From: Alphaproteobacteria bacterium
Lineage (GTDB): Bacteria > Pseudomonadota > Alphaproteobacteria > Micavibrionales > UBA2020
Assembly: GCA_025934695.1 (NCBI GenBank)
Contig: JAICWS010000003.1
Coordinates: forward strand, 186,001 to 250,000
Reading direction: 5' to 3'
DNA length: 64,000 bases
Below the pieces are notes generated by a model. The model saw only the letters and a program-made list of their open reading frames with translations. It did not search any database and had not been told where the DNA came from. Below, in pieces: positions 15,830 to 25,026 of the stretch; within the stretch, counting starts at the first letter, position 1, and every line of letters starts with the position of its first letter. The translations under genes were made by a program, and so were the position numbers.

Positions 15830-16489
15830 TCAGAGAACCCCAGTAAACTTGGCGGAAGCAAGAACTCCAGTCTGAACAGCCTTCCAAAGTTCTCGACAAC
15901 TGTTTGCGTCCCATCCCCACGAGAACATATTACCCAATGGTTTCGAGCTGATGTGCTTCAAATGCCGACGTAGATGATTGTCGGGAATGTCGTTGAAAGG
16001 TACTAAGTACAGCCCACAGAGGCGAAGGTAAGCAGGCTCATGCGGAAGCACGTCTACGGAGACGGGGAAGCCCGCTGCGCTACGCTGGCACGACACTTCC
16101 TTCAAATATTGCCAATAGTCAGGATGTTCAACGCCTAAAATTTGGACGCCGACCGCAAATAAAAGGTCGAATTTCTTTGGTTTTTTCGACGGGGTACGGA
16201 GCAGATTATTGAAGGCCCAATTTTCCTGCCTATAGCCAAGGGGCTTATTTGCGATGTTAATCCTGGCACATTTAATTTCGACATCCCGCCAACAATCGCC
16301 GATCTTTACACGCGCATCCCCAGCTCGCAATTCCCATTTTCCAAGTGGAACATGAATGTCATGCTCCGACAAGTTAAAGATATTCAGAGCGAAGTTGCGA
16401 AATAATATTTTTCCAAATATATCGCCCTCAATATAGCGAACATACTCTGATTGTACCGAAGGAGCATCGTTATCAAGAAAGCCCGTCAT
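15830..16489 (-). CDS. Low-GC hypothetical protein, possible PD-(D/E)XK-like nuclease fold
   Basis: A 219-residue protein preceded by GAAAGGCG. It is clearly richer in A+T than its neighbours, which points to recent transfer. The segment GDARVKIGDCWRDVEIKCARI has a D followed by E-x-K on a predicted strand, as in PD-(D/E)XK nucleases, and a later SCQRS follows. This match is weak and could be chance. Such genes often belong to restriction or defence functions, but there is no methylase or partner next to it. It lies between the yjdM duplication and hydA. Confidence 0.5.
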   Translation of the reverse strand: MTGFLDNDAPSVQSEYVRYIEGDIFGKILFRNFALNIFNLSEHDIHVPLGKWELRAGDARVKIGDCWRDVEIKCARINIANKPLGYRQENWAFNNLLRTPSKKPKKFDLLFAVGVQILGVEHPDYWQYLKEVSCQRSAAGFPVSVDVLPHEPAYLRLCGLYLVPFNDIPDNHLRRHLKHISSKPLGNMFSWGWDANSCRELWKAVQTGVLASAKFTGVL

Positions 16490-16498
16490 TTGCGCCTT

Positions 16499-18016
<1,518 letters not shown>

Positions 18017-18082
18017 TTAAACCATGTCTTATTCCTTTTCATAGAACAGAGTCAAGGGGCGCGGCAGATCGCGCTATACTGC

Positions 18083-18176
18083 CCACCCCGGCGAAAGCCG
18101 GGGTCCAGTCGCGGCCGCGAGGCCGCATTATAGATTGCGCTTCGCGCGACTGGATCCCGGCTTTCGCCGGGATGGG
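18083..18176. repeat. REP/BIME-like inverted repeat
   Basis: Two arms of about 32 bp, CCCACCCCGGCGAAAGCC and on (from 18083) and its near complement (to 18176), match at about 30 positions around a 30-nt centre. Each arm is itself palindromic (CCGGCGAAAGCCGG). It sits between the divergent starts of hydA and the nitrilase-family gene, an unusual place for such an element. Confidence 0.75.
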
Positions 18177-18213
18177 ATTGAGGTAGAAGTTTATAAATTT
18201 AAAGGAGCAAGAC

Positions 18214-19089
18214 ATGACCCGTATCGTAAAAGCCGGCCTGATTCAGATGAGCCTGAAGGGCGATGCCGAGCACGACAGCCCGGAGCAGATCCGCGACAAG
18301 ATGATCGAAGCGCATATTCCGCTGATCGAGAAGGCGGGCAAGGCGGGTGTGCAGGTGCTGTCGTTCCAGGAAGTTTTCACGCAGCCTTATTTCTGCCCCA
18401 GCCAGGACAAGAAATGGTACCGCGCGGCGGAGCGCATCCCCGACGGGCATACGACCAAGCTGATGCAGGAGTACGCGAAGAAATACAACATGGTCATCGT
18501 CGTTCCCATTTACGAGGAAGACATGACCGGCGTTTATTACAACACCGCCGCCGTCATCGATGCGGACGGCAAGTTTATGGGCAAATACCGCAAGACGCAT
18601 ATTCCGCACGTCGGCCCGGGCTTTTATGAGAAGTTCTTCTTCAAGCCGGGTTTCAGCGACTGGCCGGTGTTCAACACCGCCTATGTGAAGCTCGGCGTCT
18701 ATATCTGCTATGACCGCCACTTCCCGGAAGGGTGGCGCGCGCTCGCCCTCAAAGGCGCGGAATATGTGGTGAACCCGTCGGCGACCGTGGCTGGCCTGTC
18801 GCAATATCTGTGGAAGCTGGAACAGCCGGCGTCCGCTGTCGCCAACGGTTACTTCGTAGGCGCGATCAACCGCCCGGGCACCGAGAAGCCTTGGAACATC
18901 GGCAAATTCTATGGCTCGTCCTATATCTGCAACCCGCGCGGCGAAATGCTGGTGGAAGCCTCCGAAGACAAGGACGAGCTCGTCGTCGCCGACATGAACA
19001 TGGATATGGTTCAGCAGGTGCGCGACACCTGGCAGTTCTTCCGCGACCGTCGGCCCGAGACCTATCCGCTGCTGACGGCGATCGGATAA
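18214..19089 (+). CDS. Nitrilase-superfamily amidohydrolase, probable beta-ureidopropionase
   Basis: A 291-residue carbon-nitrogen hydrolase. The catalytic triad is Glu53 (SFQEVF), Lys127 (KYRKTHIPH) and Cys165 (ICYDRHFPEGWR). The sequence RKTHIPHVGPGFYEKFFFKPG and the C-terminal RDTWQFFRDRRPETY fit the N-carbamoyl-beta-alanine amidohydrolase branch. It releases beta-alanine, CO2 and ammonia. The divergent hydA supports that substrate, though N-carbamoylputrescine amidase is a close alternative. AAAGGAG lies before the ATG. Dihydropyrimidine dehydrogenase, needed for the first step, is not in the window. Confidence 0.88.
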   Translation: MTRIVKAGLIQMSLKGDAEHDSPEQIRDKMIEAHIPLIEKAGKAGVQVLSFQEVFTQPYFCPSQDKKWYRAAERIPDGHTTKLMQEYAKKYNMVIVVPIYEEDMTGVYYNTAAVIDADGKFMGKYRKTHIPHVGPGFYEKFFFKPGFSDWPVFNTAYVKLGVYICYDRHFPEGWRALALKGAEYVVNPSATVAGLSQYLWKLEQPASAVANGYFVGAINRPGTEKPWNIGKFYGSSYICNPRGEMLVEASEDKDELVVADMNMDMVQQVRDTWQFFRDRRPETYPLLTAIG

Positions 19090-19094
19090 TAAAA

Positions 19095-19301
19095 ATGGAC
19101 GATACAAAGCTGGACCGCGAGACGCTGGGCAAACTTGCCAAGGCGCTTGCGTTTATTTGCGGCGCCGAGCATGCCGCGACCCTCGCCCTCAAGCAGGCGG
19201 CCGACAGCGGCACCAAGCAGGACGCGAAGAAGGCGCACTCGGCCTTCCTCAAGCTCAAGCCCGGCCAGCGCGCGGCCGCGCTTGCGATGATTTCGGGCTG
19301 A
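19095..19301 (+). CDS. Small protein downstream of the amidohydrolase
   Basis: A 68-residue protein, MDDTKLDRETLG onward, beginning 5 bp after the stop of 18214-19089 without its own clear ribosome site, so it is probably translationally coupled. It is helical and Ala/Lys-rich, ending in LKPGQRAAALAMISG. The role is unknown. Confidence 0.55.
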   Translation: MDDTKLDRETLGKLAKALAFICGAEHAATLALKQAADSGTKQDAKKAHSAFLKLKPGQRAAALAMISG

Positions 19302-19320
19302 CGGCGTTGGATTAACGCTT

Positions 19321-19441
19321 GAGTGCAACCCCGGCGGAGGCCGGGGTCCACGGACATGAACCTATCGACGTAACTGAAAAATATCAGTTATGAACGGACG
19401 TGCAAAGTCCGTGGACCCCGGCCTTCGCCGGGGTTGCACTC
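19321..19441. repeat. Near-perfect 35-bp inverted repeat (REP/MITE-like)
   Basis: The left arm (19321-19355, starting GAGTGCAACCCCGGCGG) and the right arm (19407-19441) match at 34 of 35 positions. The 51-nt centre holds a second hairpin, TAACTGA/TCAGTTA (19371-19390). It has the same CCCCGGC core as the element at 18083 and the hairpin at 24229. Confidence 0.85.
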
Positions 19442-19499
19442 TTTTTCGACTTCGCATCTAAAAAAATCTCCTCCCCCTCTGGGAGAAGAGAGAATAGAA

Positions 19500-19527
19500 A
19501 AACCCCGCAGCGTTAGCTGCGGGGTTT
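19500..19527. terminator. Bidirectional rho-independent terminator
   Basis: Stem AAACCCCGCAGC/GCTGCGGGGTTT with loop GTTA, followed by a T-rich run on plus and an A/T run on minus. It can end both the 18214-19301 unit and the 19553-20110 gene. Confidence 0.85.
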
Positions 19528-19552
19528 CCTTTAATTTCTTGTTCAGGCCCGA

Positions 19553-20110
19553 TCAGTGACGATCGAACCAGTAATCGCCGCGATAGGCGCCTTCGCTTTG
19601 GTAGCCGTGGTTTTCGGGGCGGTCGGCCTCGTCGTGATGATGATGGTGCTCGTCATGATGGACCTCCTGCACGACCGTGCGCTGGACGACTACATCGGGA
19701 TGCGTGACCACGACGGCCGGCGTGCCGGTGACGTAGCGCTGGACATAGAAGTCGCGGTTACGATAATACTGCGCCCAGTAGGGCCGTTCCTCGAATTCGA
19801 CCATCGGCAGTCCGAGGCGCGGGCCATAAAGGCCGACCTGCACGTTGCGGCCGGCCAGGACCATGCCGAGGCGTTTTCCCACGGTCCAGCCGTGCACGCC
19901 GCCGGCCACGACTTCGCACCAGCCCCAGCCCGTCACGCAGCCGAGCACATCGACCGGCGCGCCGCCTTCGAGGCGCGCGAGCAGCGGATAATTCTTGCCG
20001 GGGCCGGCGCGCAGGCCGGTGTGGTGGATGACCACGCCGGGCGCCGCCTGGGCCGCGATGGGCGCCAGCAGCATCCCCAGCAATCCCGCCAATATCATTG
20101 TCTTGCGCAT
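19553..20110 (-). CDS. Secreted SH3b-domain protein with His-rich tail
   Basis: A 185-residue protein with a signal peptide ending in AAQAAPG. Residues 25-85 form a bacterial SH3 (SH3b) domain: GLRAGPGKNYPLLARLEGG, then GWGWCEVV and HGWTVGKRL. Such domains often bind cell-wall peptides. The C-terminal third is Tyr/Arg-rich, then has a histidine run (HHDEHHHHHDE) that could bind metal. GGGAGAA precedes the ATG. Probably periplasmic. Confidence 0.8.
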   Translation of the reverse strand: MRKTMILAGLLGMLLAPIAAQAAPGVVIHHTGLRAGPGKNYPLLARLEGGAPVDVLGCVTGWGWCEVVAGGVHGWTVGKRLGMVLAGRNVQVGLYGPRLGLPMVEFEERPYWAQYYRNRDFYVQRYVTGTPAVVVTHPDVVVQRTVVQEVHHDEHHHHHDEADRPENHGYQSEGAYRGDYWFDRH

Positions 20111-20346
20111 TTATCGTTCTCCCTTTGTAAAAGCCCTTCCGGATCAAGCCATTCGCTGTCCCGGGCCTGACTATATCACGTTTTCAAAGCGCTTGTCCCT
20201 GCGTGCCGGGCCCTTAAGTTGCCGCGATTTAAGCTTGCGGCGAAGATACTGTTTGACTCGTCTTTATTTATTATGGTAAACCTTTTTCAACAATAATTAA
20301 AAACGCTTTTTATCCCCTTAAACGCGAAAAATAGAGGACCGTACAG

Positions 20347-21147
20347 ATGACAACCCCCGCTGCCAATTTCAATGACAAAGCCGCTGCGCCGGCGCTGATC
20401 GAACCCGCCGCCTACCAGGCGCTGCTGGAAAAGCTGCTTGCCGAAGGCAAAGGCTACGGCAAGACCAAGAACGTCGGCGCCTACTTCCTGCGCGACATCA
20501 AGTTCGTGACCGAGATGTCGGATGGCCAGAGCGAGACCGAAGTCAACATCAAGGTCGAGAAGCGCTACATCATCATGGACCTCGACCAATTCCGGAGCGA
20601 AGCCGTGCGCCGCCTGGTCGTCGAGGATACGGCGAAGCGCTGGGCCCACAAGCTGGTCGGGCTGCGCGACCAGAATTCGCCCGACTTCAAGGGCGCCGGC
20701 CTCTGGACGAACAAGCAGGATTCCTTCGAATTCGACTATCTCAAGCAGGATGCGAAGGACGGCCTGAGCAGCGTCTGGGTCCCGAACCCGGAAGCCTATC
20801 GCGTGACGCTGGCGGTGCAGGACCCGGTCTGCATCCCCTGCACCTGGGGCGATTTCACCGTGAAGAAGGGCGGCACACTGGCCGTGCGCGAACGCGACGT
20901 GAAAGAGCTCGCGGCGGCGCTCCTGTCGATCAAGATGGGCGAACAGACGCCGGAACAAGCCCTCTACGCCAAGAACGAGGAAGGCAAGACCGTGGCGAAA
21001 TTCGACGTCTATGGCATGGAACCGAAGTTCCGCGAAAATAACTATGACCCCATCAGCCTGAAACCCGAGACCCTGGCGATTACCAAAGCCTTTGAACCCA
21101 GCACGCATATCTCGGTCACCAAAGCCGCCCCGAAAACAAGCATCTGA
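20347..21147 (+). CDS. Hypothetical protein, first of a tandem paralog pair
   Basis: A 266-residue soluble protein with AGAGGACC before the ATG. It shares about half its residues with the next gene. Matching blocks are GKGYGKT, AYFL, PDFKGAGLWT, FEFDYL, NPEAYRVTL, GGTLAVRERDV-x-x-LAAAL and KFDVYGM-x-P-x-F-x-x-NY. No signal peptide. The LAVRERDV segment is reminiscent of proteins carrying a PGDYI-type domain, but I could not confirm this. The upstream TTGACT around 20250 lacks a good -10. Confidence 0.7.
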   Translation: MTTPAANFNDKAAAPALIEPAAYQALLEKLLAEGKGYGKTKNVGAYFLRDIKFVTEMSDGQSETEVNIKVEKRYIIMDLDQFRSEAVRRLVVEDTAKRWAHKLVGLRDQNSPDFKGAGLWTNKQDSFEFDYLKQDAKDGLSSVWVPNPEAYRVTLAVQDPVCIPCTWGDFTVKKGGTLAVRERDVKELAAALLSIKMGEQTPEQALYAKNEEGKTVAKFDVYGMEPKFRENNYDPISLKPETLAITKAFEPSTHISVTKAAPKTSI

Positions 21148-21212
21148 TATAATTGGATAATAATGGATGCGGGGAATTCATTTTCTCCGCATCTGTCTTA
21201 TCTGATCAGTGT

Positions 21213-21241
21213 TTGACATAATACATAAATCCGATTATACT
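21213..21241 (+). promoter_or_regulatory. TTGACATAAT-type sigma70 promoter
   Basis: TTGACA (21213-21218), a 17-bp spacer starting TAAT, and TATACT (21236-21241). It gives the second paralog its own promoter, with a leader of about 35 nt. Confidence 0.75.
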
Positions 21242-21282
21242 GCAACATCAATAGCTTCGGCACTTGGACGGTTAGGAAACCC

Positions 21283-22098
21283 ATGGCGGAGACCAGCCCA
21301 GCAGAGGAGTTCAACGACCAGGCAGCGGCCAAGCCGCCGATGCTGTCGGCGGACGCCTATGTCTCGCTGCTGGAAAAGCTGGTCGGCGAGGGCAAAGGCT
21401 TCGGCAAGACGGAATCCGTCGTCGCCTATTTCCTCTCCCCCATGCGCTTTGACGAAGAGCGTCAGGATGCGCCTGACAAAAAACATTTCGTACCGGTCAA
21501 GCCGATCTACGTCGTGATGGATTTGAAGGAATGGCCCAACGACTACGGCCGCTCGCTGGTGATGAAGGAAATCGGCGCGCAATACATGGCGCGCATGGTC
21601 GGCGAACGCGACATGAATGCGCCCGACTTCAAGGCGCCGGGTTTATGGACATCGAAGCCGGGCGCCTTCGAATTCGATTATCTCCCCCGCAAGGACGCGT
21701 CGGGCAATGACGTTCCCCACTATTACGACCCGAACCCCGATGCCTTTCGCGTCTGCCTGACAATGAAGGCGCCCGCGACCATCCCCACCGCCTGGGGCGA
21801 GCCTTGGACCATCGGCACCGGCGGCGCGCTGGCCGTGCGCGAACAGGATGTTCCGGCGCTGGCCGCGGCGCTTCAGGATATCCGCAGCGGCAGGCAGGAC
21901 GCGGCCTCCGCGCTGTTCGTGACGGAAGACGGCCTCACGAAAACGAAGTTCGATGTCTATGGCATGATGCCGGGATTTCTCGAGGATAATTACAAGCCGG
22001 TCGCGCTGAAGCCCGTAACGCTCGACGCTGTCAGGCCCTTCGCGCCCGCGCAGAAAAAGACGATGGCGGTCCTTAAATTGAAAACGCCGGCCACTTAG
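21283..22098 (+). CDS. Hypothetical protein, second of a tandem paralog pair
   Basis: A 271-residue paralog of 20347-21147 with the same block order: GKGFGKT, AYFL, PDFKAPGLWT, FEFDYL, NPDAFRVCL, GGALAVREQDV, KFDVYGMMPGF. The N-termini (FNDKAA and FNDQAA) also match the protein at 13811. It has its own TTGACATAAT promoter, so the two copies may be regulated differently. Function unknown. Confidence 0.7.
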   Translation: MAETSPAEEFNDQAAAKPPMLSADAYVSLLEKLVGEGKGFGKTESVVAYFLSPMRFDEERQDAPDKKHFVPVKPIYVVMDLKEWPNDYGRSLVMKEIGAQYMARMVGERDMNAPDFKAPGLWTSKPGAFEFDYLPRKDASGNDVPHYYDPNPDAFRVCLTMKAPATIPTAWGEPWTIGTGGALAVREQDVPALAAALQDIRSGRQDAASALFVTEDGLTKTKFDVYGMMPGFLEDNYKPVALKPVTLDAVRPFAPAQKKTMAVLKLKTPAT

Positions 22099-22229
22099 AA
22101 AACACCGGTCTGACCGGCGCGAAACGCTGCCTCTTGCAATCCCCCCGCGACTCGCGTAGCTTCTTTCCAGTTTTCAAACCGAGGGTGTTTTTTACTGACG
22201 AAGGAATTTCTTCCTGTCCGTTAAGGATG

Positions 22230-22254
22230 GCCCGCCTCTATATCTCAGGCGGGC
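22230..22254 (+). terminator. Hairpin GCCCGCCT/AGGCGGGC, possible terminator
   Basis: A perfect 8-bp GC stem with a 9-nt loop, 130 bp after the stop of 21283-22098. There is no T-run, so a factor-assisted terminator is only a guess. Confidence 0.4.
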
Positions 22255-22323
22255 TAAACAGAACAACTCCATCAGCAGTATCCGCAAAACCCCTCGGCCG
22301 ATCCGGCTTACGAAGCGAAGTCT

Positions 22324-22377
22324 CGATCGCGTGACCTTGGGGGCGGAATAACATCCCTTCCTTAGGTCACGCGGATC
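22324..22377. repeat. Long inverted repeat upstream of aceA
   Basis: CGATCGCGTGACCT (22324-22337) pairs with AGGTCACGCGGATCG (22364-22378) with a single bulge, around a 26-nt centre. It is 300 bp upstream of aceA. It could be a structured RNA, an operator pair or a remnant element. Confidence 0.5.
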
Positions 22378-22416
22378 GCAGACGAAAATTCGAAAAAATA
22401 TCTGCCGCCTTTGGCG

Positions 22417-22447
22417 AAAATTTTTCACATCACAAAAATTTTTTCAC
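22417..22447 (+). promoter_or_regulatory. Direct repeat AAAATTTTTCAC upstream of aceA
   Basis: AAAATTTTTCAC (22417-22428) and AAAAATTTTTTCAC (22434-22447) are spaced about 18 nt apart on one face of the helix, preceded by TTTGGCGAAAA. This is a candidate binding site for a regulator of the glyoxylate shunt. The regulator is unknown. Confidence 0.4.
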
Positions 22448-22664
22448 GTGTCAAAAACGAATCGTTTCAGAATCATGGAATTGAAACTTCACGCGGAAAA
22501 ATCCGCCCGGGCAACAAGGCGCTAAAATTTCGTGTAAGATGTGCCAACCGCCCCTCATCCCAAGGGGGAGGCCGGAACAAAAGGCTGGAGGCAGCGTTTG
22601 GCTGAGATAGCGTTTGTTCCTGTATAAGGACTTCTCACCTTGAAAACGAAAGAGTTTTTCAGCC

Positions 22665-23951
22665 ATGACCCAGCCGACTTATGAAACCCTCGTCCCCGGC
22701 GCGCCCGCGGGACGCTTCAATGGTATTGAACGCAATTATTCCCCCGCCGATGTGCTGCGCCTGCGCGGATCCGTGACCATCGCGCATACGCTGGCCGAGC
22801 GCGGTGCGAACCGCCTGTGGAAGCAGCTGCACCAGCAGCCCTTCATCCGCGCTTTGGGTGCGCTTTCGGGCAACCAGGCGATGCAGATGGTGCGCGCAGG
22901 CCTGGATGCCATATATCTGTCCGGCTGGCAGGTCGCGGCGGATGCCAACACGGCGGGCGCTATGTACCCGGACCAGAGCCTCTATCCCGCGAACTCAGGT
23001 CCTGAGCTTTGCCGTAAGATCAACAAGACGCTCCAGCGCGCCGACCAGGTCGAGCATGCGGAGACCGGCGCCTCGCGCGACTGGTTCGCCCCCATCGTCG
23101 CGGATGCGGAAGCCGGCTTCGGCGGTCCGCTCAATACCTTCGAGATCATGAAAGCCTATATCGAGGCGGGCGCCGCCGGCGTCCACTTCGAAGACCAGCT
23201 GGCCTCCGAAAAGAAATGCGGCCATATGGGCGGCAAGGTGCTCATCCCCACCTCGGCGCATGAGCGCAACCTGAACGCCGCACGCCTGGCGGCCGATATC
23301 TGCGGCGTGCCGACGGTCATCGTCGCGCGCACGGACGCGGAAAGCGCCAAGCTGATCACCTCGGACGTCGATCCGCGCGACAAGGCCTTCATCGCCTCGA
23401 CCGAGCGCACGGCGGAAGGCTTTTACCGCCTCAAAGACGGCACCGGTCTCGACCATTGCATCGCGCGCGGGCTTGCCTATGCGCGTTACGCGGATCTGCT
23501 GTGGTGGGAAACCTCGCGCCCCAACCTGCAGGAAGCGCGGACCTTCGCCGAAGCTATTCACCGCAAGTATCCCGGCAAGCTGCTCGCCTACAACTGCTCG
23601 CCCTCGTTCAACTGGGAGCAGAACCTGGACCGCGCGACGATTGCGAACTTCCAGCGCGAGCTGGGCGCGATGGGGTACAAGTTCCAGTTCGTGACCTTGG
23701 CCGGCTTCCACTCGCTCAACCATTCCATGTTCGATCTTGCGCGCCATTACAAGGAGCGCGGCATGGCGGCTTACGTCGACCTGCAGCGCGCCGAATTCTC
23801 GGCCGAGGAACAGGGCTACACGGCGACCAAGCACCAGCGCGAAGTCGGCACCGGTTATTTCGATTCCGTCAGCCTTGCGATCTCGAAAGGCGCCTCGTCC
23901 ACCACCGCCATGCGGGATTCGACGGAGGAAGACCAGTTCGCTGCCGCTTAA
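22665..23951 (+). CDS. aceA: Isocitrate lyase
   Basis: A 428-residue enzyme that splits isocitrate into glyoxylate and succinate, the first step of the glyoxylate shunt, allowing growth on acetate or fatty acids. The active-site loop KKCGHMGGK with catalytic Cys185 is intact. GWQVAADAN (residues 87-95), DAEAGFGG (148-154) and NCSPSFNW are the other conserved blocks. The length fits the short bacterial class. Malate synthase is not in the window. Fatty-acid genes at 61-64 kb would supply acetyl-CoA. Confidence 0.96.
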   Translation: MTQPTYETLVPGAPAGRFNGIERNYSPADVLRLRGSVTIAHTLAERGANRLWKQLHQQPFIRALGALSGNQAMQMVRAGLDAIYLSGWQVAADANTAGAMYPDQSLYPANSGPELCRKINKTLQRADQVEHAETGASRDWFAPIVADAEAGFGGPLNTFEIMKAYIEAGAAGVHFEDQLASEKKCGHMGGKVLIPTSAHERNLNAARLAADICGVPTVIVARTDAESAKLITSDVDPRDKAFIASTERTAEGFYRLKDGTGLDHCIARGLAYARYADLLWWETSRPNLQEARTFAEAIHRKYPGKLLAYNCSPSFNWEQNLDRATIANFQRELGAMGYKFQFVTLAGFHSLNHSMFDLARHYKERGMAAYVDLQRAEFSAEEQGYTATKHQREVGTGYFDSVSLAISKGASSTTAMRDSTEEDQFAAA

Positions 23952-23969
23952 CCTATCAGGAGGTCGACC

Positions 23970-24212
23970 ATGGAAGTTGTTAACAAGTCTGAATTCCGGC
24001 CCGCGCCGGCCGAAGGCGATTCCGCGCAGGAAAAAGCCGTGCGCCGCATCGCCGACGCCGTGCACCGCACCAACGAAGCCATCCGCCAGGCGGTCGATGC
24101 CGGGCTGTCGGTCGAGCTGGTGCGCGTCTCGCGCTATCACGAGGGCCACGGCAACTGGGGCGACCAGATGCTTCCCGTGATTAGAGAAAAGGGTTCGTCC
24201 TTAAGCTCGTAA
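23970..24212 (+). CDS. Small protein in the aceA operon
   Basis: An 80-residue protein starting 18 bp after aceA with a strong CAGGAGG. It is acidic and helical, with HRTNEAIRQAVDAGLSVELVRVSRYH and HGNWGDQM near the end. Its position suggests a role or regulation linked to aceA. I do not recognise a family. Confidence 0.65.
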   Translation: MEVVNKSEFRPAPAEGDSAQEKAVRRIADAVHRTNEAIRQAVDAGLSVELVRVSRYHEGHGNWGDQMLPVIREKGSSLSS

Positions 24213-24228
24213 ACAAAAAAGATTCGTG

Positions 24229-24262
24229 TCGCCCCGGCTAAGGCCGGGGTGGCGCTTTATTT
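24229..24262 (+). terminator. REP-like terminator after the aceA unit
   Basis: TCGCCCCGGC/GCCGGGGTGGCG hairpin followed by TTTATTTT. It has the same CCCCGGC core as the repeats at 18083 and 19321. Confidence 0.7.
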
Positions 24263-24316
24263 TAAGTGGCAAATCTCCCCCATTCCCGCTATGAATATTC
24301 CGGTAAAGGGGATGTC

Positions 24317-24958
24317 ATGGCGGATCTAGAGAAACTCTTCGACAACAACCGCAAATGGGCCAGCCGCAAGCTGGCCGAGGATCCCACATTTTTCCAGGAG
24401 CTCGCGGCGCAGCAGGCGCCGCAATACTTATGGATCGGCTGCTCGGACAGTCGCGTGCCCGCGAACCAGATTTTGGGCCTGGCGCCGGGCGAGGTCTTCG
24501 TCCACCGCAATGTCGCGAACCTCGCGCATAACAGCGATATGAACTTCCTCTCGGTGCTGCAATATGCGGTCGAGGTTTTGAAGGTCGAGCATGTCATCGT
24601 CTGCGGCCATTACGGCTGCGGCGGCGTGCGCGCGGCCTCCGACAATCGCTCGCTCGGCCTCATCGACAACTGGCTGCGCAACATCAAGGACACCTATACC
24701 CGCCACCGCGAAGAGCTGGAACAGCTGGACGGTGAAGCGCGGGCCGACAGATTATGCGAGCTGAATGTGCTGGCGCAGGTGCACCGGGTCTGCCACACGA
24801 CGATTGTGCAAAACGCCTGGGCGGCCGGGCGCGCGCTCTCTGTCCACGGCCTCATCTACAGCCTGAAAGATGGCCTCTTGCACGACCTCGCTCTGCAGGT
24901 GAACCGGCAGGACCAGCTCGAGGAAATCTACCGCATGGACATGGCGATCGGAAGTTGA
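24317..24958 (+). CDS. Beta-class carbonic anhydrase
   Basis: A 213-residue protein that interconverts CO2 and bicarbonate. Zinc ligands Cys42 (CSDSR), His98 and Cys101 (CGHYGCGG), with the Asp44-Arg46 dyad, are all present. The fold signatures EVFVHRNVANL and LQYAV-x-VLKVEHVIVCGH are complete. The ATG at 24317 has AAAGGGG upstream. Cytoplasmic; it may supply bicarbonate for carboxylation in this heterotroph. Confidence 0.94.
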   Translation: MADLEKLFDNNRKWASRKLAEDPTFFQELAAQQAPQYLWIGCSDSRVPANQILGLAPGEVFVHRNVANLAHNSDMNFLSVLQYAVEVLKVEHVIVCGHYGCGGVRAASDNRSLGLIDNWLRNIKDTYTRHREELEQLDGEARADRLCELNVLAQVHRVCHTTIVQNAWAAGRALSVHGLIYSLKDGLLHDLALQVNRQDQLEEIYRMDMAIGS

Positions 24959-25026
24959 GAAACGGCAAGGGAGCTGAAAGGCGGTTACCACGCCCTCCAG
25001 CCCCCTTCTTTGCCCGAAGCTTTAGT

